Positions 7,999 through 21,498 of a DNA stretch of 46,354 bases are shown one piece after another (position 1 is the stretch's first letter; each line of letters starts with the position of its first letter). The notes beneath the pieces were generated by a model. It did not search any database, had not been told where the DNA came from, and saw only the letters and a program-made list of their open reading frames with translations. Origin of the DNA: Actinomycetota bacterium (GTDB taxonomy: Bacteria; Actinomycetota; AC-67); contig JAIVGO010000096.1 in NCBI GenBank assembly GCA_020201525.1, forward strand, positions 1 through 46,354, written 5' to 3'. A program made the position numbers and the translations under genes.

Positions 7999-10422
7999 TT
8001 GAACGCCGTCATCGTCCGGCTGCGCACCGAGCTTCGGTCGGGCTGGCGCGCCTGGCTGGGTTTGACGCTCCTCCTGGCGATTGCCGCGGGGGCCGCGGTC
8101 ACCGCCGCCGCGGGCGCGCGGCGTACCGAAACTGCGTATCCGCGATTCCTCAAAGCACAAGACGCGTTCGACGCTGCGACGGGAGGCGGAGCCGAAGAGA
8201 ACTTCTCGGAGAGGCTGAAGGACGTCCGGGCGATGCCCGAAGTGGAAGATTCAATCGAAGAGTACATCGTCGGGGGTGCGTTGACGTTGCCCGCAATGCG
8301 TGGCCATCCCGAAAGAACCGTGTCGTTCCCAAACATGTTCGTAACCGCGGACCCGAGCGGACGCGCGTACTACCAAACGAACCGCGCAAAGGTTGTCGAG
8401 GGGCGCCTGGCAGACCGCACCCGTGCCGACGAAGCAATGGTTCCGTTCACCGTCGCTGACCGACTCGACATCCGCATCGGCGATACCTTGCTCGCCGGCA
8501 TCGGCTTTGACGAGCAAACGTTCGGGCCCCGCGAGCAAGTAAAGGTTCGCATTGTCGGTATCGAAGCCGCCCCCGGCGAATTCGAAGGAGTTGGCCAGAC
8601 ATCGTTTCTCTCGATGTATGTGACGCCTGCCTTATACAACAAGTACAAGCCGATCATCCCGCAAGAAAACCCCGACCTCAGTAACGTCGCAATTCATCTC
8701 CGTGGCGGCCCGCAAGCCTCATACGCTTTCAAATCAAAGGTCGAGCGCGTCTACAACATCGACGTGCCGGAGATTCAGCCGGTTAACACCAACGGCGTCC
8801 AAAAAACGATGCGGCTGTATGCCATTGCCTTTTGGCTGCTCGGAGCACTCATCACAATCGCAACGATTGCGATCTTCGGTCAAACGCTCGGGCGGCAGAT
8901 TCTGATCGAATCCAACGAGTATCCCGCGTTGCGGGCGCTCGGTTTCGGCCGGAGACAGCTGGTCATGCTCGGCATCCTCCGCGCAAGCGTGATCGGGCTT
9001 GCGGCACTACCTCTCGCAGCGGCGATCGCATACCTCGGGTCGGCCTTGACACCGATCGGCACCGCACGAATCGCCGAGCCGCATCCTGGATTCGCTTTTG
9101 ACGGCCTCGCAATCGGTGCAGGAGTCGGGATCACGCTCATCATGGTGTTATTGCTCGCGCTACCGCCGTCGATTCGCGCGGCTCGCTTGGCGAGGATTCC
9201 CAGCGGCGCAACGTTGCCGGGATCGGAGCGGCCATCGCGCGTCGTCGAATTGGCTTCCCGTTCATCGGGATCCGCGGCGGCAGTGACCGGCCTGCGCATG
9301 GCGCTCGAGCCCGGTCGTGGCCGCACCGCAGTACCCGTCCGCACGACGATCCTGGCAGTGGCGATCGGCGTTGTGGCTGTAACATCCACCCTCGTTGCTG
9401 CGCAGAGCCTGCACTACCTGATCAACACGCCCTCTCTCGCCGGATTCACGTACGACGCGATCGTTCCGACCGAAGAAGGCGACCCCGCACAGAACGCGAA
9501 GAAGATCAAGGAATACGATTTCGTCGAAGCGGTTTCGCCCGGGACCGGCCTGAACATCACCGTGGGTGGCATCGACTCATTTTTGATCGGCTTCGAGCAA
9601 GGTGGGCCGATTCGGTTTGCAACGATCGCCGGCCGAGCACCGACGGATGCACTGAACGAACGACTACCGGAGATCGCGCTCGGCCCGGCGACACTGCGGC
9701 GCATGAAGCTGCACATAGGCGGCATCGTCGAGATGAAGTACCTCACCGGTGAAGACAACCAACAAGTCGGCGCCGCCGCGCGTGCGCGCATCGTCGGCAC
9801 TGCGGCTATTCCGGCTCTTCCGTGGGCTGCAACGCCGCCCGGAGAAGGCGGGGTCATGACGATCGGCGGAATACATCGCTTCAGCCCCAATGAGGGCGGC
9901 TGCTGCTACGTCCGCTTCAAGCCGCACACCGATTTGGTCGGCGCGCAAACCACTCTCTCCAAAGGTGGTTTGCAGACCTTCATTCGAACGGATCGCGCAG
10001 ATCTCGTCACGCTGGAACACGTGACGGCAATTCCGACGGCGCTGTCCCTGATCTTCACGGTGATGGCCATAGCAGCAATGGCGCACGTGCTCGTGACGGG
10101 TATTCGCCGCCGTCGCCGCGACTTCGCGATCTTGAAAACGCTCGGTTTTCTCAAGCACCAAGTGCGAAGCGCGATCGCGTGGCAAGCGAGCACGATTACC
10201 GTTGTGTGTCTCGCCGTCGGCGTTCCGGGGGGCATCGCATTGGGACGCTGGAGCTGGCGCTCGATTGCCGACCAATTCGGCGTGGTACCGCTTCCGAAAA
10301 TTCCCTTCGTGCTGCTGGTTGCGATTGTACCGGCCGCCGTCCTGGCAGCGAACTTGATCGCTTTGATGCCGGGGCGCAGCGCGGCAGGAACCGAGCCGGC
10401 AGTGATCCTGCGAACCGAGTAG
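7999..10422 (+). CDS. FtsX/MacB-like ABC permease, no ATPase nearby
   Basis: 807 residues from a TTG at 7999 preceded by GGGGGA. The frame stays open further upstream but has no better start and runs into glgP. Layout: N-terminal membrane helix (~14–34), an extracytoplasmic domain of ~240 residues, three helices (~275–400), a spacer with VTGLRMALEPGRGR, one helix, a second extracytoplasmic domain, three C-terminal helices and a final EPAVILRTE. This is the duplicated FtsX-domain plan of MacB-like exporters or mechanotransmission permeases. No ATP-binding gene lies on either side. It is clearly paralogous to the protein at 30376–32769, which shares the spacer motif and the LRTE end. Confidence 0.85.
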   Translation: MNAVIVRLRTELRSGWRAWLGLTLLLAIAAGAAVTAAAGARRTETAYPRFLKAQDAFDAATGGGAEENFSERLKDVRAMPEVEDSIEEYIVGGALTLPAMRGHPERTVSFPNMFVTADPSGRAYYQTNRAKVVEGRLADRTRADEAMVPFTVADRLDIRIGDTLLAGIGFDEQTFGPREQVKVRIVGIEAAPGEFEGVGQTSFLSMYVTPALYNKYKPIIPQENPDLSNVAIHLRGGPQASYAFKSKVERVYNIDVPEIQPVNTNGVQKTMRLYAIAFWLLGALITIATIAIFGQTLGRQILIESNEYPALRALGFGRRQLVMLGILRASVIGLAALPLAAAIAYLGSALTPIGTARIAEPHPGFAFDGLAIGAGVGITLIMVLLLALPPSIRAARLARIPSGATLPGSERPSRVVELASRSSGSAAAVTGLRMALEPGRGRTAVPVRTTILAVAIGVVAVTSTLVAAQSLHYLINTPSLAGFTYDAIVPTEEGDPAQNAKKIKEYDFVEAVSPGTGLNITVGGIDSFLIGFEQGGPIRFATIAGRAPTDALNERLPEIALGPATLRRMKLHIGGIVEMKYLTGEDNQQVGAAARARIVGTAAIPALPWAATPPGEGGVMTIGGIHRFSPNEGGCCYVRFKPHTDLVGAQTTLSKGGLQTFIRTDRADLVTLEHVTAIPTALSLIFTVMAIAAMAHVLVTGIRRRRRDFAILKTLGFLKHQVRSAIAWQASTITVVCLAVGVPGGIALGRWSWRSIADQFGVVPLPKIPFVLLVAIVPAAVLAANLIALMPGRSAAGTEPAVILRTE

Positions 10423-10477
10423 CTCAGGCGGCTTCGGATCCAGGCGTCACGACGCGACTTTAGACCTGACTAAGCAG

Positions 10478-10506
10478 GAAGGGCGCCTCGCAAGAAGGCG
10501 CCCTTC
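10478..10506. terminator. bidirectional hairpin between the permease gene and rpoC
   Basis: 11-bp perfect stem GAAGGGCGCCT / AGGCGCCCTTC with a 7-nt loop, lying between two convergent genes. There is no long T run on either side. It can serve both the upstream permease gene (+) and the rpoBC unit (-). Confidence 0.6.
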
Positions 10507-10536
10507 TGATCGATCAGCCGCGGGAGGCGACTGAGG

Positions 10537-13227
10537 TTATTCGTCTGAGCTCGCCGCGTCCTCCGGCTGAATCTCCTGGAACTGCGGCGGCACCGGCAAC
10601 GTGAACGGCGTGACCGGCTGTTCGAGTGTCGGCGACTCTTCTTGCCCGTCGGCGCCGACCGCCCACACCGGGCGCTCGGGCATCTCGGTCGGGAACACGC
10701 GGATCGTCCGGTAGCGGCTCATGCCGGTTCCCGCCGGGATGAGCTTGCCGATGATCACGTTCTCCTTCAGGCCGAGCAAAGAATCGCTCTTCGCCGAAAT
10801 CGCCGCATCGGTGAGAACGCGCGTCGTTTCCTGGAACGAGGCCGCCGACAGCCACGACTCGGTGGCGAGCGACGCTTTCGTGATTCCCATGAGGATCGGA
10901 CGTGCCGACGCCGGCTCGCCGCCTTCCTCGCCGACGACGCGGCGGTTGTTCTCTTCGAACACCTTCCGCTCGACGAGCTGTTGCGGCAAGAACTCGGTGT
11001 CACCAGGCTCCAGCACGTACACACGCTTCAGCATCTGACGCACGATGACTTCGATGTGCTTGTCGTGGATCGACACACCCTGCGAGTGGTACACCTGCTG
11101 GACCTCGTCCACTTGGAACATCTGGACTGCTTGCGGTCCTTGAATGCGCAGGATCTCGTGCGGATTGACCGATCCTTCCGTGATTTGCTGTCCGACCTCG
11201 ACGCGCCCACCGTTCTCGACGCGCAAGCGAGCGCGACGCGGCGTCTTGTAGACGATCTCTTCCTTGCCGTCCTCGGACGTGACTTTGATTTCGCGGGCTT
11301 TGTCGCCCTCAATGACTTCAACCGTGCCGGTGAGCTCGGAGATCTGCGCTTCACCCTTCGGCTTGCGCGCCTCGAACAGCTCGACGACGCGCGGCAGACC
11401 ATGCGTGATGTCTTCACCCGCGACACCACCGGTGTGGAACGTACGCATCGTGAGCTGCGTTCCCGGCTCGCCGATCGACTGCGCCGCGATGATGCCCACC
11501 GCTTCACCGATCTCGACCATGCGTCCGGTCGCGAGGTTTCGCCCGTAGCACATCGCACACACGCCGTATCGCGAGTCACAGGTGAGGACCGAACGAACGA
11601 TGACGCGATCGACCTCTGCGTCGACGAGCTGGTCCTTCTCCGTGTCGGTGATCTCGTCGCCGGCCTTCATGACCTTCTTGCGCGTCCCGTCGGCCTTCGA
11701 CCATACGTCCTCGGCCAGAACACGGCCGAACAGCTTCGTGTCGAGGTTCGGCGCCGGAAGGAGCGTGCCCGACCGGTCGAGGTGTGTCACCTGAACGGGC
11801 AATCCCTTGTCTGTGCCGCAATCGATCTCGCGAATGATGACGTCCTGCGAGACGTCCACGAGACGTCGCGTGAGATAGCCGGAGTCCGCCGTACGAAGAG
11901 CGGTGTCGGCGAGACCCTTACGCGCACCGTGCGTCGAGATGAAGTACTCGAGAACCGACAAACCCTCGCGGAAGTTCGACTTGATCGGACGGGGGATGAT
12001 CTCGCCTTTCGGGTTGGCGACGAGGCCACGCATAGCCGCGATCTGGCGGATCTGCATGAGATTTCCTCGTGCTCCCGACGACGCCATCATGTAAATCGGG
12101 TTCAGCGGCGTGAAGTTTTCCTCCATCGCCTTCCGGACCTCGTCGGTCGCTTCCGTCCAGATCTCGATGAGCTCTTGGCGGCGCTCCTCGTCGGTGATGA
12201 TTCCCTTGCGGTGCTGGTCTTCGACCTTCGATGCTTTCTTTTCGTGGCGATCGAGGATCTCACCCTTTTGCGGTGGCGTCATGACATCGCTGAGAGAGAT
12301 CGTCACGCCGGCACGCGTCGCGTAGTGAAAGCCGAGCGCCTTGAACTTGTCGAGGATGTCTGCAACCGACACGCGGTCGTAGATGTCGACACACTCGTCG
12401 ACGATCTCAACGAGCTCCTTCTTCTTGATGATCTGGTTGACGTACGGGTAGTCGAGCGGCAGTGCCTCGTTGAAGAGGATGCGACCCACCGTCGTGTCCT
12501 TGATCAGCGACGATCCGTTCTCTTCCATTCCCGCGAGCAGGCCGGCGTTCTTCCCCGGCCACCGCACGGAAATAACCGATTGAAGGTCGATGTCCTTGAA
12601 CTCGAGCGCCATAATCGCTTCCGCGGGGCTCGAGAACTTCAGGCCTTCACCTTTGGCGCCTTCCTTGATCACGGTGAGGTAGTACAGGCCGAGGACCATG
12701 TCCTGTGTAGGAACCGCGATCGGCCGGCCGTGCGCCGGACCCAAGATATTGTGCGCCGACAGCATGAGAATGCGCGCTTCGGCTTGCGCCTCCGCCGACA
12801 GCGGAAGGTGGACGGCCATCTGGTCACCGTCGAAGTCGGCGTTGAACGCCGTACACACCAGCGGGTGAATTTGAATGGCTTTGCCTTCGACGAGGACCGG
12901 CTCGAACGCCTGGATGCCGAGACGGTGCAACGTGGGCGCGCGGTTCAGCAGCACCGGGTGCTCGCGAATTACCTCTTCGAGCACGTCCCAAACAACCGGA
13001 CGCGCGCGCTCCACCATGCGCTTCGCCGACTTGATGTTTTGGGCATGACCGAGGTCGACGAGCCGCTTCATGACGAACGGCTTGAACAGCTCGAGTGCCA
13101 TCTGCTTTGGCAAACCGCACTGGTGCAAGTGGAGCTCGGGACCGACGACGATGACCGAACGGCCGGAGTAGTCCACGCGCTTGCCGAGCAGGTTCTGACG
13201 AAACCGGCCCTGCTTGCCCTTGAGCAT
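10537..13227 (-). CDS. rpoC: RNA polymerase beta-prime subunit, C-terminal part after an internal TAG
   Basis: 896 residues if translation restarts at the ATG at 13227. It is in the same frame as the upstream part; only a TAG at 13237–13239 and three sense codons (Leu-Ser-Asp) separate them. It begins with the switch-2 segment [20 protein letters not shown] and has the catalytic NADFDGD at residues 129–135. The second zinc site ([13 protein letters not shown]) and the trigger-loop region [16 protein letters not shown] follow, with an acidic C-terminus. Joined with the upstream part the length is ~1,300 residues, normal for actinobacteria. No clear Shine-Dalgarno precedes the ATG, so restart would have to be by termination-reinitiation. 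See findings. Confidence 0.95.
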   Translation of the reverse strand: MLKGKQGRFRQNLLGKRVDYSGRSVIVVGPELHLHQCGLPKQMALELFKPFVMKRLVDLGHAQNIKSAKRMVERARPVVWDVLEEVIREHPVLLNRAPTLHRLGIQAFEPVLVEGKAIQIHPLVCTAFNADFDGDQMAVHLPLSAEAQAEARILMLSAHNILGPAHGRPIAVPTQDMVLGLYYLTVIKEGAKGEGLKFSSPAEAIMALEFKDIDLQSVISVRWPGKNAGLLAGMEENGSSLIKDTTVGRILFNEALPLDYPYVNQIIKKKELVEIVDECVDIYDRVSVADILDKFKALGFHYATRAGVTISLSDVMTPPQKGEILDRHEKKASKVEDQHRKGIITDEERRQELIEIWTEATDEVRKAMEENFTPLNPIYMMASSGARGNLMQIRQIAAMRGLVANPKGEIIPRPIKSNFREGLSVLEYFISTHGARKGLADTALRTADSGYLTRRLVDVSQDVIIREIDCGTDKGLPVQVTHLDRSGTLLPAPNLDTKLFGRVLAEDVWSKADGTRKKVMKAGDEITDTEKDQLVDAEVDRVIVRSVLTCDSRYGVCAMCYGRNLATGRMVEIGEAVGIIAAQSIGEPGTQLTMRTFHTGGVAGEDITHGLPRVVELFEARKPKGEAQISELTGTVEVIEGDKAREIKVTSEDGKEEIVYKTPRRARLRVENGGRVEVGQQITEGSVNPHEILRIQGPQAVQMFQVDEVQQVYHSQGVSIHDKHIEVIVRQMLKRVYVLEPGDTEFLPQQLVERKVFEENNRRVVGEEGGEPASARPILMGITKASLATESWLSAASFQETTRVLTDAAISAKSDSLLGLKENVIIGKLIPAGTGMSRYRTIRVFPTEMPERPVWAVGADGQEESPTLEQPVTPFTLPVPPQFQEIQPEDAASSDE

Positions 13228-13236
13228 GTCCGATAG

Positions 13237-14439
<1,203 letters not shown>

Positions 14440-14442
14440 CGT

Positions 14443-17796
<3,354 letters not shown>

Positions 17797-17864
17797 AGCT
17801 CTCCCTCCCTCGGTGAGGACGTGAAGTTACTGGTGGCCCTAAGGGGATGACACGACGAAAGGGC

Positions 17865-17894
17865 AGGATAGCGCACAGGCCGTCCTGCCGTCAA
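17865..17894 (-). promoter_or_regulatory. rpoB promoter
   Basis: TTGACG (17889–17894), an 18-bp spacer and TATCCT (17865–17870) on the minus strand, about 70 bases before the rpoB start. The same two hexamers with the same spacing occur before the rplJ leader. Confidence 0.7.
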
Positions 17895-18090
17895 GCAGCG
17901 GTCACATCCACGATATGCATCTCAATTGCCGGGCCACCATAGCGAGGTAGCCTGTTGTAGTCAAGAGTCAAGATCTTCCAACGACGCATTGTGCCTGATT
18001 GGAAGCCTTATTCGACTCGCGGCATCGCGACAGGGACGATCTCATGCTGCGTCCGGGCGCCGGGCCGGGTGCCACTGCGAAAGGCTTGCG

Positions 18091-18119
18091 TTACTAAATG
18101 CCCGATATTTCGTTATAGT
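18091..18119 (+). promoter_or_regulatory. promoter of the PKD-like membrane protein gene
   Basis: TTACTA (18091–18096), 17 bp, TATAGT (18114–18119), ending 40 bases before the ATG at 18160. It fits a housekeeping sigma promoter. Confidence 0.5.
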
Positions 18120-18159
18120 CGGTTACAGATGCACGTCCGCACCTTTGGGGGAGGGTTCG

Positions 18160-18930
18160 ATGATCTTCGATCAAGACCGAATCAACCCGAAATTGTTTTG
18201 GATCGTTGCCGGCCTGGGAGTAGTCGCGCTGCTCGCCAACGTCGTCCTGATCGTGGCCAGGCCGACCCGGCAGCCGGCTCACGTCCTTGGAGAGCACCTC
18301 GTGACTCCGACGCCGGAACCCGCCGCGACGAGCCTGCCTACGTTGCCACCGAATTTCCTGCGCCTCCCGCTCTCGCCGCAGCCGTCGCCGACATCGGACG
18401 TTCTCGCGGAGGACGAGCCCGCGGACCAGACCCAAGAGGAATCGGCGGCACCGGCGACAACGCCCTCGGGCGGCCTCGTCTGCCGTAACAGCACGAATCC
18501 ATCCTGCGGTCGCTTCTATTGGAGCCCATCGCCCGGAATCGACAAGCCGATCGACATCGAGGTCGAGTGGTCACCCGAGTCACCGGTCGCCGGTGATCTG
18601 GTCACATTCACCGTGACGATCACCGACCCCGACGCCAAGATCACCGCGTACAAGGCCGGCTTCGGCGACCCATCGCGGGCAGCGCTCCCGGCATGTTCGA
18701 CACCGTCGCGGTACGGACCGTGGACGCCGCCGGCGCGACAGGCCGGATCCGTATCGCTCGTATTCCGTCACATATACGAGTCGGCAGGAGATTATTCCGC
18801 GAACTTCATCGGCCGATCCGGCGACTGCGGTTCGCCGTACGGCGAGACCGTGAACCTGCCGGTGCCGATCTCGGTGCAGGAACCCGAACCGGAACCTTCG
18901 CCCGAACCGTCGGAGTCCCCGTTCTTATAG
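18160..18930 (+). CDS. membrane-anchored PKD-like extracellular protein, unknown function
   Basis: 256 residues. The ATG at 18160 is chosen because GGGGGAGGG lies 5–6 nt before it and a promoter fits upstream. One N-terminal membrane helix (residues ~12–33, FWIVAGLGVVALLANVVLIV) is followed by a Pro/Thr/Ser/Glu-rich linker to ~100. Next comes a beta-rich domain with features of PKD folds (DLVTFTVTITDPDAKI, then FRHIYESAGDYSANF) and four cysteines. The tail is a short Pro-Glu repeat (EPEPEPSPEPSESP). It is on the strand opposite to the ribosomal and polymerase genes on both sides, in the rplL–rpoB gap. Function unknown; an exposed cell-surface protein is inferred. Confidence 0.8.
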   Translation: MIFDQDRINPKLFWIVAGLGVVALLANVVLIVARPTRQPAHVLGEHLVTPTPEPAATSLPTLPPNFLRLPLSPQPSPTSDVLAEDEPADQTQEESAAPATTPSGGLVCRNSTNPSCGRFYWSPSPGIDKPIDIEVEWSPESPVAGDLVTFTVTITDPDAKITAYKAGFGDPSRAALPACSTPSRYGPWTPPARQAGSVSLVFRHIYESAGDYSANFIGRSGDCGSPYGETVNLPVPISVQEPEPEPSPEPSESPFL

Positions 18931-18965
18931 GCCCAATAAATCCCCGTTCTTATAGGCCCAATAAA
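18916..18965 (+). repeat. 25-bp perfect tandem duplication across a stop codon
   Basis: Two exact copies of a 25-base unit (18916–18940 and 18941–18965). The TAG of the upstream plus-strand gene lies in the first copy, so the second copy is untranslated. The last copy runs into the following terminator stem. Confidence 0.9.
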
Positions 18966-18995
18966 AAGGGGCCGGCACGCGGCCCCTTTTCGTTT
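18964..18995. terminator. bidirectional intrinsic terminator between rplL and the PKD-like gene
   Basis: 11-bp stem AAAAGGGGCCG / CGGCCCCTTTT with a 5-nt loop. T-rich tails on both strands (TTTTCGTTT on plus, TTTTTATTG on minus) fit termination of both convergent genes. Confidence 0.85.
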
Positions 18996-19003
18996 GCGCT
19001 GCG

Positions 19004-19393
19004 CTACTTGACCTGAACGGTCGCGCCTGCGTCCTCGAGCTGCTTCTTGATCTTTTCCGCTTCTTCCTTCGTGACCTTTTCGCGCACCGGCTGCGGGGCC
19101 CCTTCGACGAGGTCCTTTGCCTCCTTCAGGCCGAGGCTCGTGATCGCGCGCACTTCCTTGATCACGTTGATCTTCTTCTCCCCCGCTGCGGCGAGGATGA
19201 CGTCGAACTCGGACTGCTCCTCTTCCTCTGCGGCCGCCGGTGCGGCTCCGCCGCCGCCGGCAGCTGCAACGGCAACCGGCGCGGCCGCGGTGACGCCGAA
19301 CTTCTCCTCGAACTTCTTGATGAAATCGCTCAGCTCGAGAAGGTTCCAATCTGCTACGGCGTCGAGGACGTCGTCTGCTGATAGCTTCGCCAT
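19004..19393 (-). CDS. rplL: 50S ribosomal protein L7/L12
   Basis: 129 residues; ATG with AGGAGGAGAG upstream. It has the dimerising N-terminal helices ([31 protein letters not shown]), an Ala/Gly/Glu hinge at ~35–60, and the C-terminal domain that contacts translation factors ([31 protein letters not shown]). It lies 17 bases after rplJ, and its level would follow the leader attenuator upstream of rplJ. A strong terminator follows. Confidence 0.98.
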   Translation of the reverse strand: MAKLSADDVLDAVADWNLLELSDFIKKFEEKFGVTAAAPVAVAAAGGGGAAPAAAEEEEQSEFDVILAAAGEKKINVIKEVRAITSLGLKEAKDLVEGAPQPVREKVTKEEAEKIKKQLEDAGATVQVK

Positions 19394-19410
19394 GTCTCTC
19401 CTCCTGGTCC

Positions 19411-20001
19411 TTATGCGGCCGTCTCGGCCGGCATCTTGTCTCGTAGTTGCGCCAACGCAGCACCGAGCCCGTGAAGCGGCGCAGCAAACATTCCGGCTGT
19501 GCGCTGCAATGGCGCTGCAAACAGGCCTGCGATCTTCGCCAGCATGACTTCCCTTGTTTCGAGGCTGGCAAGTCCCTTCGCGTCTTTCTCGCTCAAGACT
19601 TTGCCGGCCAGAACCCCGCCTTTCAGCACGAGCGACGGAGCGCGCTTCGCGAAGTCGCTGATTTCCTTTGCCGCTTTGACCACGTCGCCGTCCACGAATG
19701 CGATGGCCGTCGGACCGTTGAACATGTCGACGAGCTCGTCGAGCCCCGCCTGCTTCACGGCGATCGTCGCAAGGGTGTTTTTCACGATCTTGTAGTCGGT
19801 CTGGATTTTCGCGAGAGCCGTTCGAAGATCGGCAAGCTCGCCCACCTTCAGGCCGCGGTACTCGGTCAGGAGCACCGCTTCCGACCCTTGGATCCGCTCG
19901 GCCACGGTCGCAACGGTCGCGACCTTCTGGGCCCGATGACCGTCTTCGGTCTTCGGCCCTCCGAGCTTCTTTTTCGCTTTCGAAGCTATTGTTTTCGCCA
20001 T
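19411..20001 (-). CDS. rplJ: 50S ribosomal protein L10
   Basis: 196 residues from the ATG at 20001 ([15 protein letters not shown]), with AGGAGG 4 nt upstream. A start 11 codons further upstream is rejected because it lies inside the leader terminator. L10 is the base of the L12 stalk. Typical segments are [33 protein letters not shown] and the GPTAIAF loop, with a C-terminal helix for L12 dimers. The L10–L12 complex is the usual ligand of the leader just upstream. Confidence 0.97.
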   Translation of the reverse strand: MAKTIASKAKKKLGGPKTEDGHRAQKVATVATVAERIQGSEAVLLTEYRGLKVGELADLRTALAKIQTDYKIVKNTLATIAVKQAGLDELVDMFNGPTAIAFVDGDVVKAAKEISDFAKRAPSLVLKGGVLAGKVLSEKDAKGLASLETREVMLAKIAGLFAAPLQRTAGMFAAPLHGLGAALAQLRDKMPAETAA

Positions 20002-20013
20002 CCGGCCTCCTGC

Positions 20014-20049
20014 AAAAGAAAAACGGCCGCCCAAGAACGAAGGCGGCCG
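20014..20049 (-). terminator. intrinsic terminator within the L10 leader
   Basis: 8-bp stem CGGCCGCC / GGCGGCCG, 10-nt loop, followed by TTTTTCTTTT, then 2 bases to the rplJ Shine-Dalgarno. Its position upstream of the gene makes it an attenuator, not an end-of-gene terminator. Confidence 0.8.
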
Positions 20050-20121
20050 CGCAAGCGGTCCGGACCTCGGGAGGCCCTTGTGGGCTTAAGCCGCTACCGC
20101 GGCACCTCCTGTCTCAGGCAA
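20014..20121 (-). promoter_or_regulatory. ribosomal protein L10 leader RNA with attenuator
   Basis: The RNA between the rplJ promoter and rplJ contains GAGACAGGAGGTGCC (20101–20115) and GGGCCTCCCGAGGTC (20062–20077). Their GGAGG/CCTCC cores pair around a loop with TTAAGCCC, which resembles L10 leaders of other bacteria as I remember them. It ends in an intrinsic terminator directly before the rplJ ribosome site. Autoregulation by L10–L12 through termination or antitermination is inferred from this layout. Confidence 0.7.
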
Positions 20122-20127
20122 AGGCGA

Positions 20128-20157
20128 AGGATACGGGGCTTACGACGGCACCGTCAA
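20128..20157 (-). promoter_or_regulatory. rplJ-rplL promoter
   Basis: TTGACG (20152–20157), 18-bp spacer, TATCCT (20128–20133) on the minus strand. It begins 17 bases after the stop of the secreted-protein gene and leads directly into the L10 leader. It is identical in both hexamers and spacing to the rpoB promoter. Confidence 0.7.
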
Positions 20158-20173
20158 CCGGCTTGGGTGTCCG

Positions 20174-21460
20174 TCAGCAACCGAACGTGGCGGCGTACTG
20201 TCCACCGACTGTTCCGTCCGGGCCTCGTGGGAAGTATTCCCCCATATTCGTCGCCTCGGTTCCGTAGCCCGCGTTTTGAATCGAGTATGAGAACGTCGGT
20301 TGCGGCAGCATGTTGCGAATGATAAGGAGCGTCGAGAGCGGGCCGGCCGGCAGCCAGTTTGCGGCGACGCAGCCGTTACCGTCCGCACCGAATGCAGCCG
20401 GACGATTGGCCAGCGTCGAGACAACAATCGTGAAATACCCGCCGTCGTCGAGCTTCACTTGATCGTCGGGAAGACACGCGTAATAGCGTTGCGACACCGG
20501 CTCGTTCGTGCACAAAGACCAGTAACGCAGCTCACCGGACTCCATGACGGGAGAGCTCCGCCACGTCTGCGGCGTGGTGGGAAGCTTCGCGCGCAGAATC
20601 AGCAAAGGCCCGTGGCCCGAACTCGTTACCGCCGAGATGTAATTGTTGTCGAGGTTGTTCAGGAACCCGCCCGGCGGCACGAGCGACATCGTGTACGGAG
20701 ACAAAGCGCTGGGGATCGCGTCGTCGAGTCCGGTCGGGCTCAAACGCTCCTGCTCGCTCAAGCCGTACAAGTAACCCGTGGGCGTGTTGTAGAACTTGTG
20801 CCACCGCGGCGGGTTCTCCCCCGGATACTGACTTCCGTTCGATCCGGATCCGCCGGCTTCAGCGAATCGCTTGTTGAGGTCGTTCGGCGGCAGATCCGCG
20901 CTCGTGCATTCCGGAACACCGACGCTTTGTCCGCCCGGAAGGTTGAGCGTGACCGACGGAAGCCCGACACCGCCGGTGATATCCAGACCCTCGTCCCAAC
21001 GGAAGACGCGATACGTGACGATGAAGTACGGCGCCATCGCGTCCGTGTACAACGTGTTCGATGCGGCGCCACGGGCTCCGGTCTGTACCGTCACCGTGTA
21101 ATTTCGATTCCCGTCGGTGCGACTATTGCCTTCGATAAACGGATTGATGCTGCCGCCGTCGGCGGTGATGCGCTGATCATTCAACCCGTCGATGGCTTGG
21201 AGCGCAGCGTTATACGACATGAACGACATGTAGCGTCCGTGCGGATAGCGGCCCTTGATCGTCAGCGATTCACCCGGAACAGACGGCAGCGCGAGCGTCC
21301 AGTAGTTTGCGAACTCGTCTGGGTAGGCAGAGTTGAACACGATCGGGTCGAGCCGGAAGAGCCACGCACAATTCTGGTTGGTTGCATGCCCCGTCGCGGG
21401 CAAGAGCGTCAGCAGCAGAGCGGCGGTGAGAAGCCGGCCGAGAGCGAGCGGACGTCGCAT
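20174..21460 (-). CDS. secreted protein of unknown function inserted between rplA and the rplJ promoter
   Basis: 428 residues from ATG 21460. A signal peptide is visible (MRRPLALGRLLTAALLLTLLP then ATGHAT, cleavage near 26). The mature part is beta-rich with repeated aromatic motifs (KGRYPHGRYMSFMSYN, GELRYWSLCTNE, YYACLPDDQV, GGYFTIVV), an acidic and Asn/Gly-rich middle and a few cysteines. I recognise no family with certainty; the layout faintly resembles DUF1254/DUF1214-type proteins. It starts 38 bases after rplA and has only a weak ribosome site, so low expression or coupling with rplA is inferred. Ribosomal operons do not usually contain such genes. Confidence 0.85.
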   Translation of the reverse strand: MRRPLALGRLLTAALLLTLLPATGHATNQNCAWLFRLDPIVFNSAYPDEFANYWTLALPSVPGESLTIKGRYPHGRYMSFMSYNAALQAIDGLNDQRITADGGSINPFIEGNSRTDGNRNYTVTVQTGARGAASNTLYTDAMAPYFIVTYRVFRWDEGLDITGGVGLPSVTLNLPGGQSVGVPECTSADLPPNDLNKRFAEAGGSGSNGSQYPGENPPRWHKFYNTPTGYLYGLSEQERLSPTGLDDAIPSALSPYTMSLVPPGGFLNNLDNNYISAVTSSGHGPLLILRAKLPTTPQTWRSSPVMESGELRYWSLCTNEPVSQRYYACLPDDQVKLDDGGYFTIVVSTLANRPAAFGADGNGCVAANWLPAGPLSTLLIIRNMLPQPTFSYSIQNAGYGTEATNMGEYFPRGPDGTVGGQYAATFGC

Positions 21461-21498
21461 ACCGGAGACTTCTACCCCGGAGGCCGAATTCCTCCCGG

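Larger units (their letters stand above)
17797..18159. other. divergent intergenic region between rpoB and a plus-strand membrane protein gene
   Basis: 363 bases without a gene. It holds two divergent promoter candidates, one for rpoB (minus) and one for the gene at 18160 (plus), listed separately. Between them (about 17,900–18,085) I see no further structure. The rpoB leader would be about 60 nt long. Confidence 0.6.

Noticed and set aside
10642..13236. 864-codon plus-strand frame opposite rpoC
   Set aside because: Antisense shadow of rpoC, same reason.
20002..20034. Longer N-terminus for L10
   Set aside because: The additional codons are the terminator arm and the Shine-Dalgarno; the conserved start MAK is at 20001.
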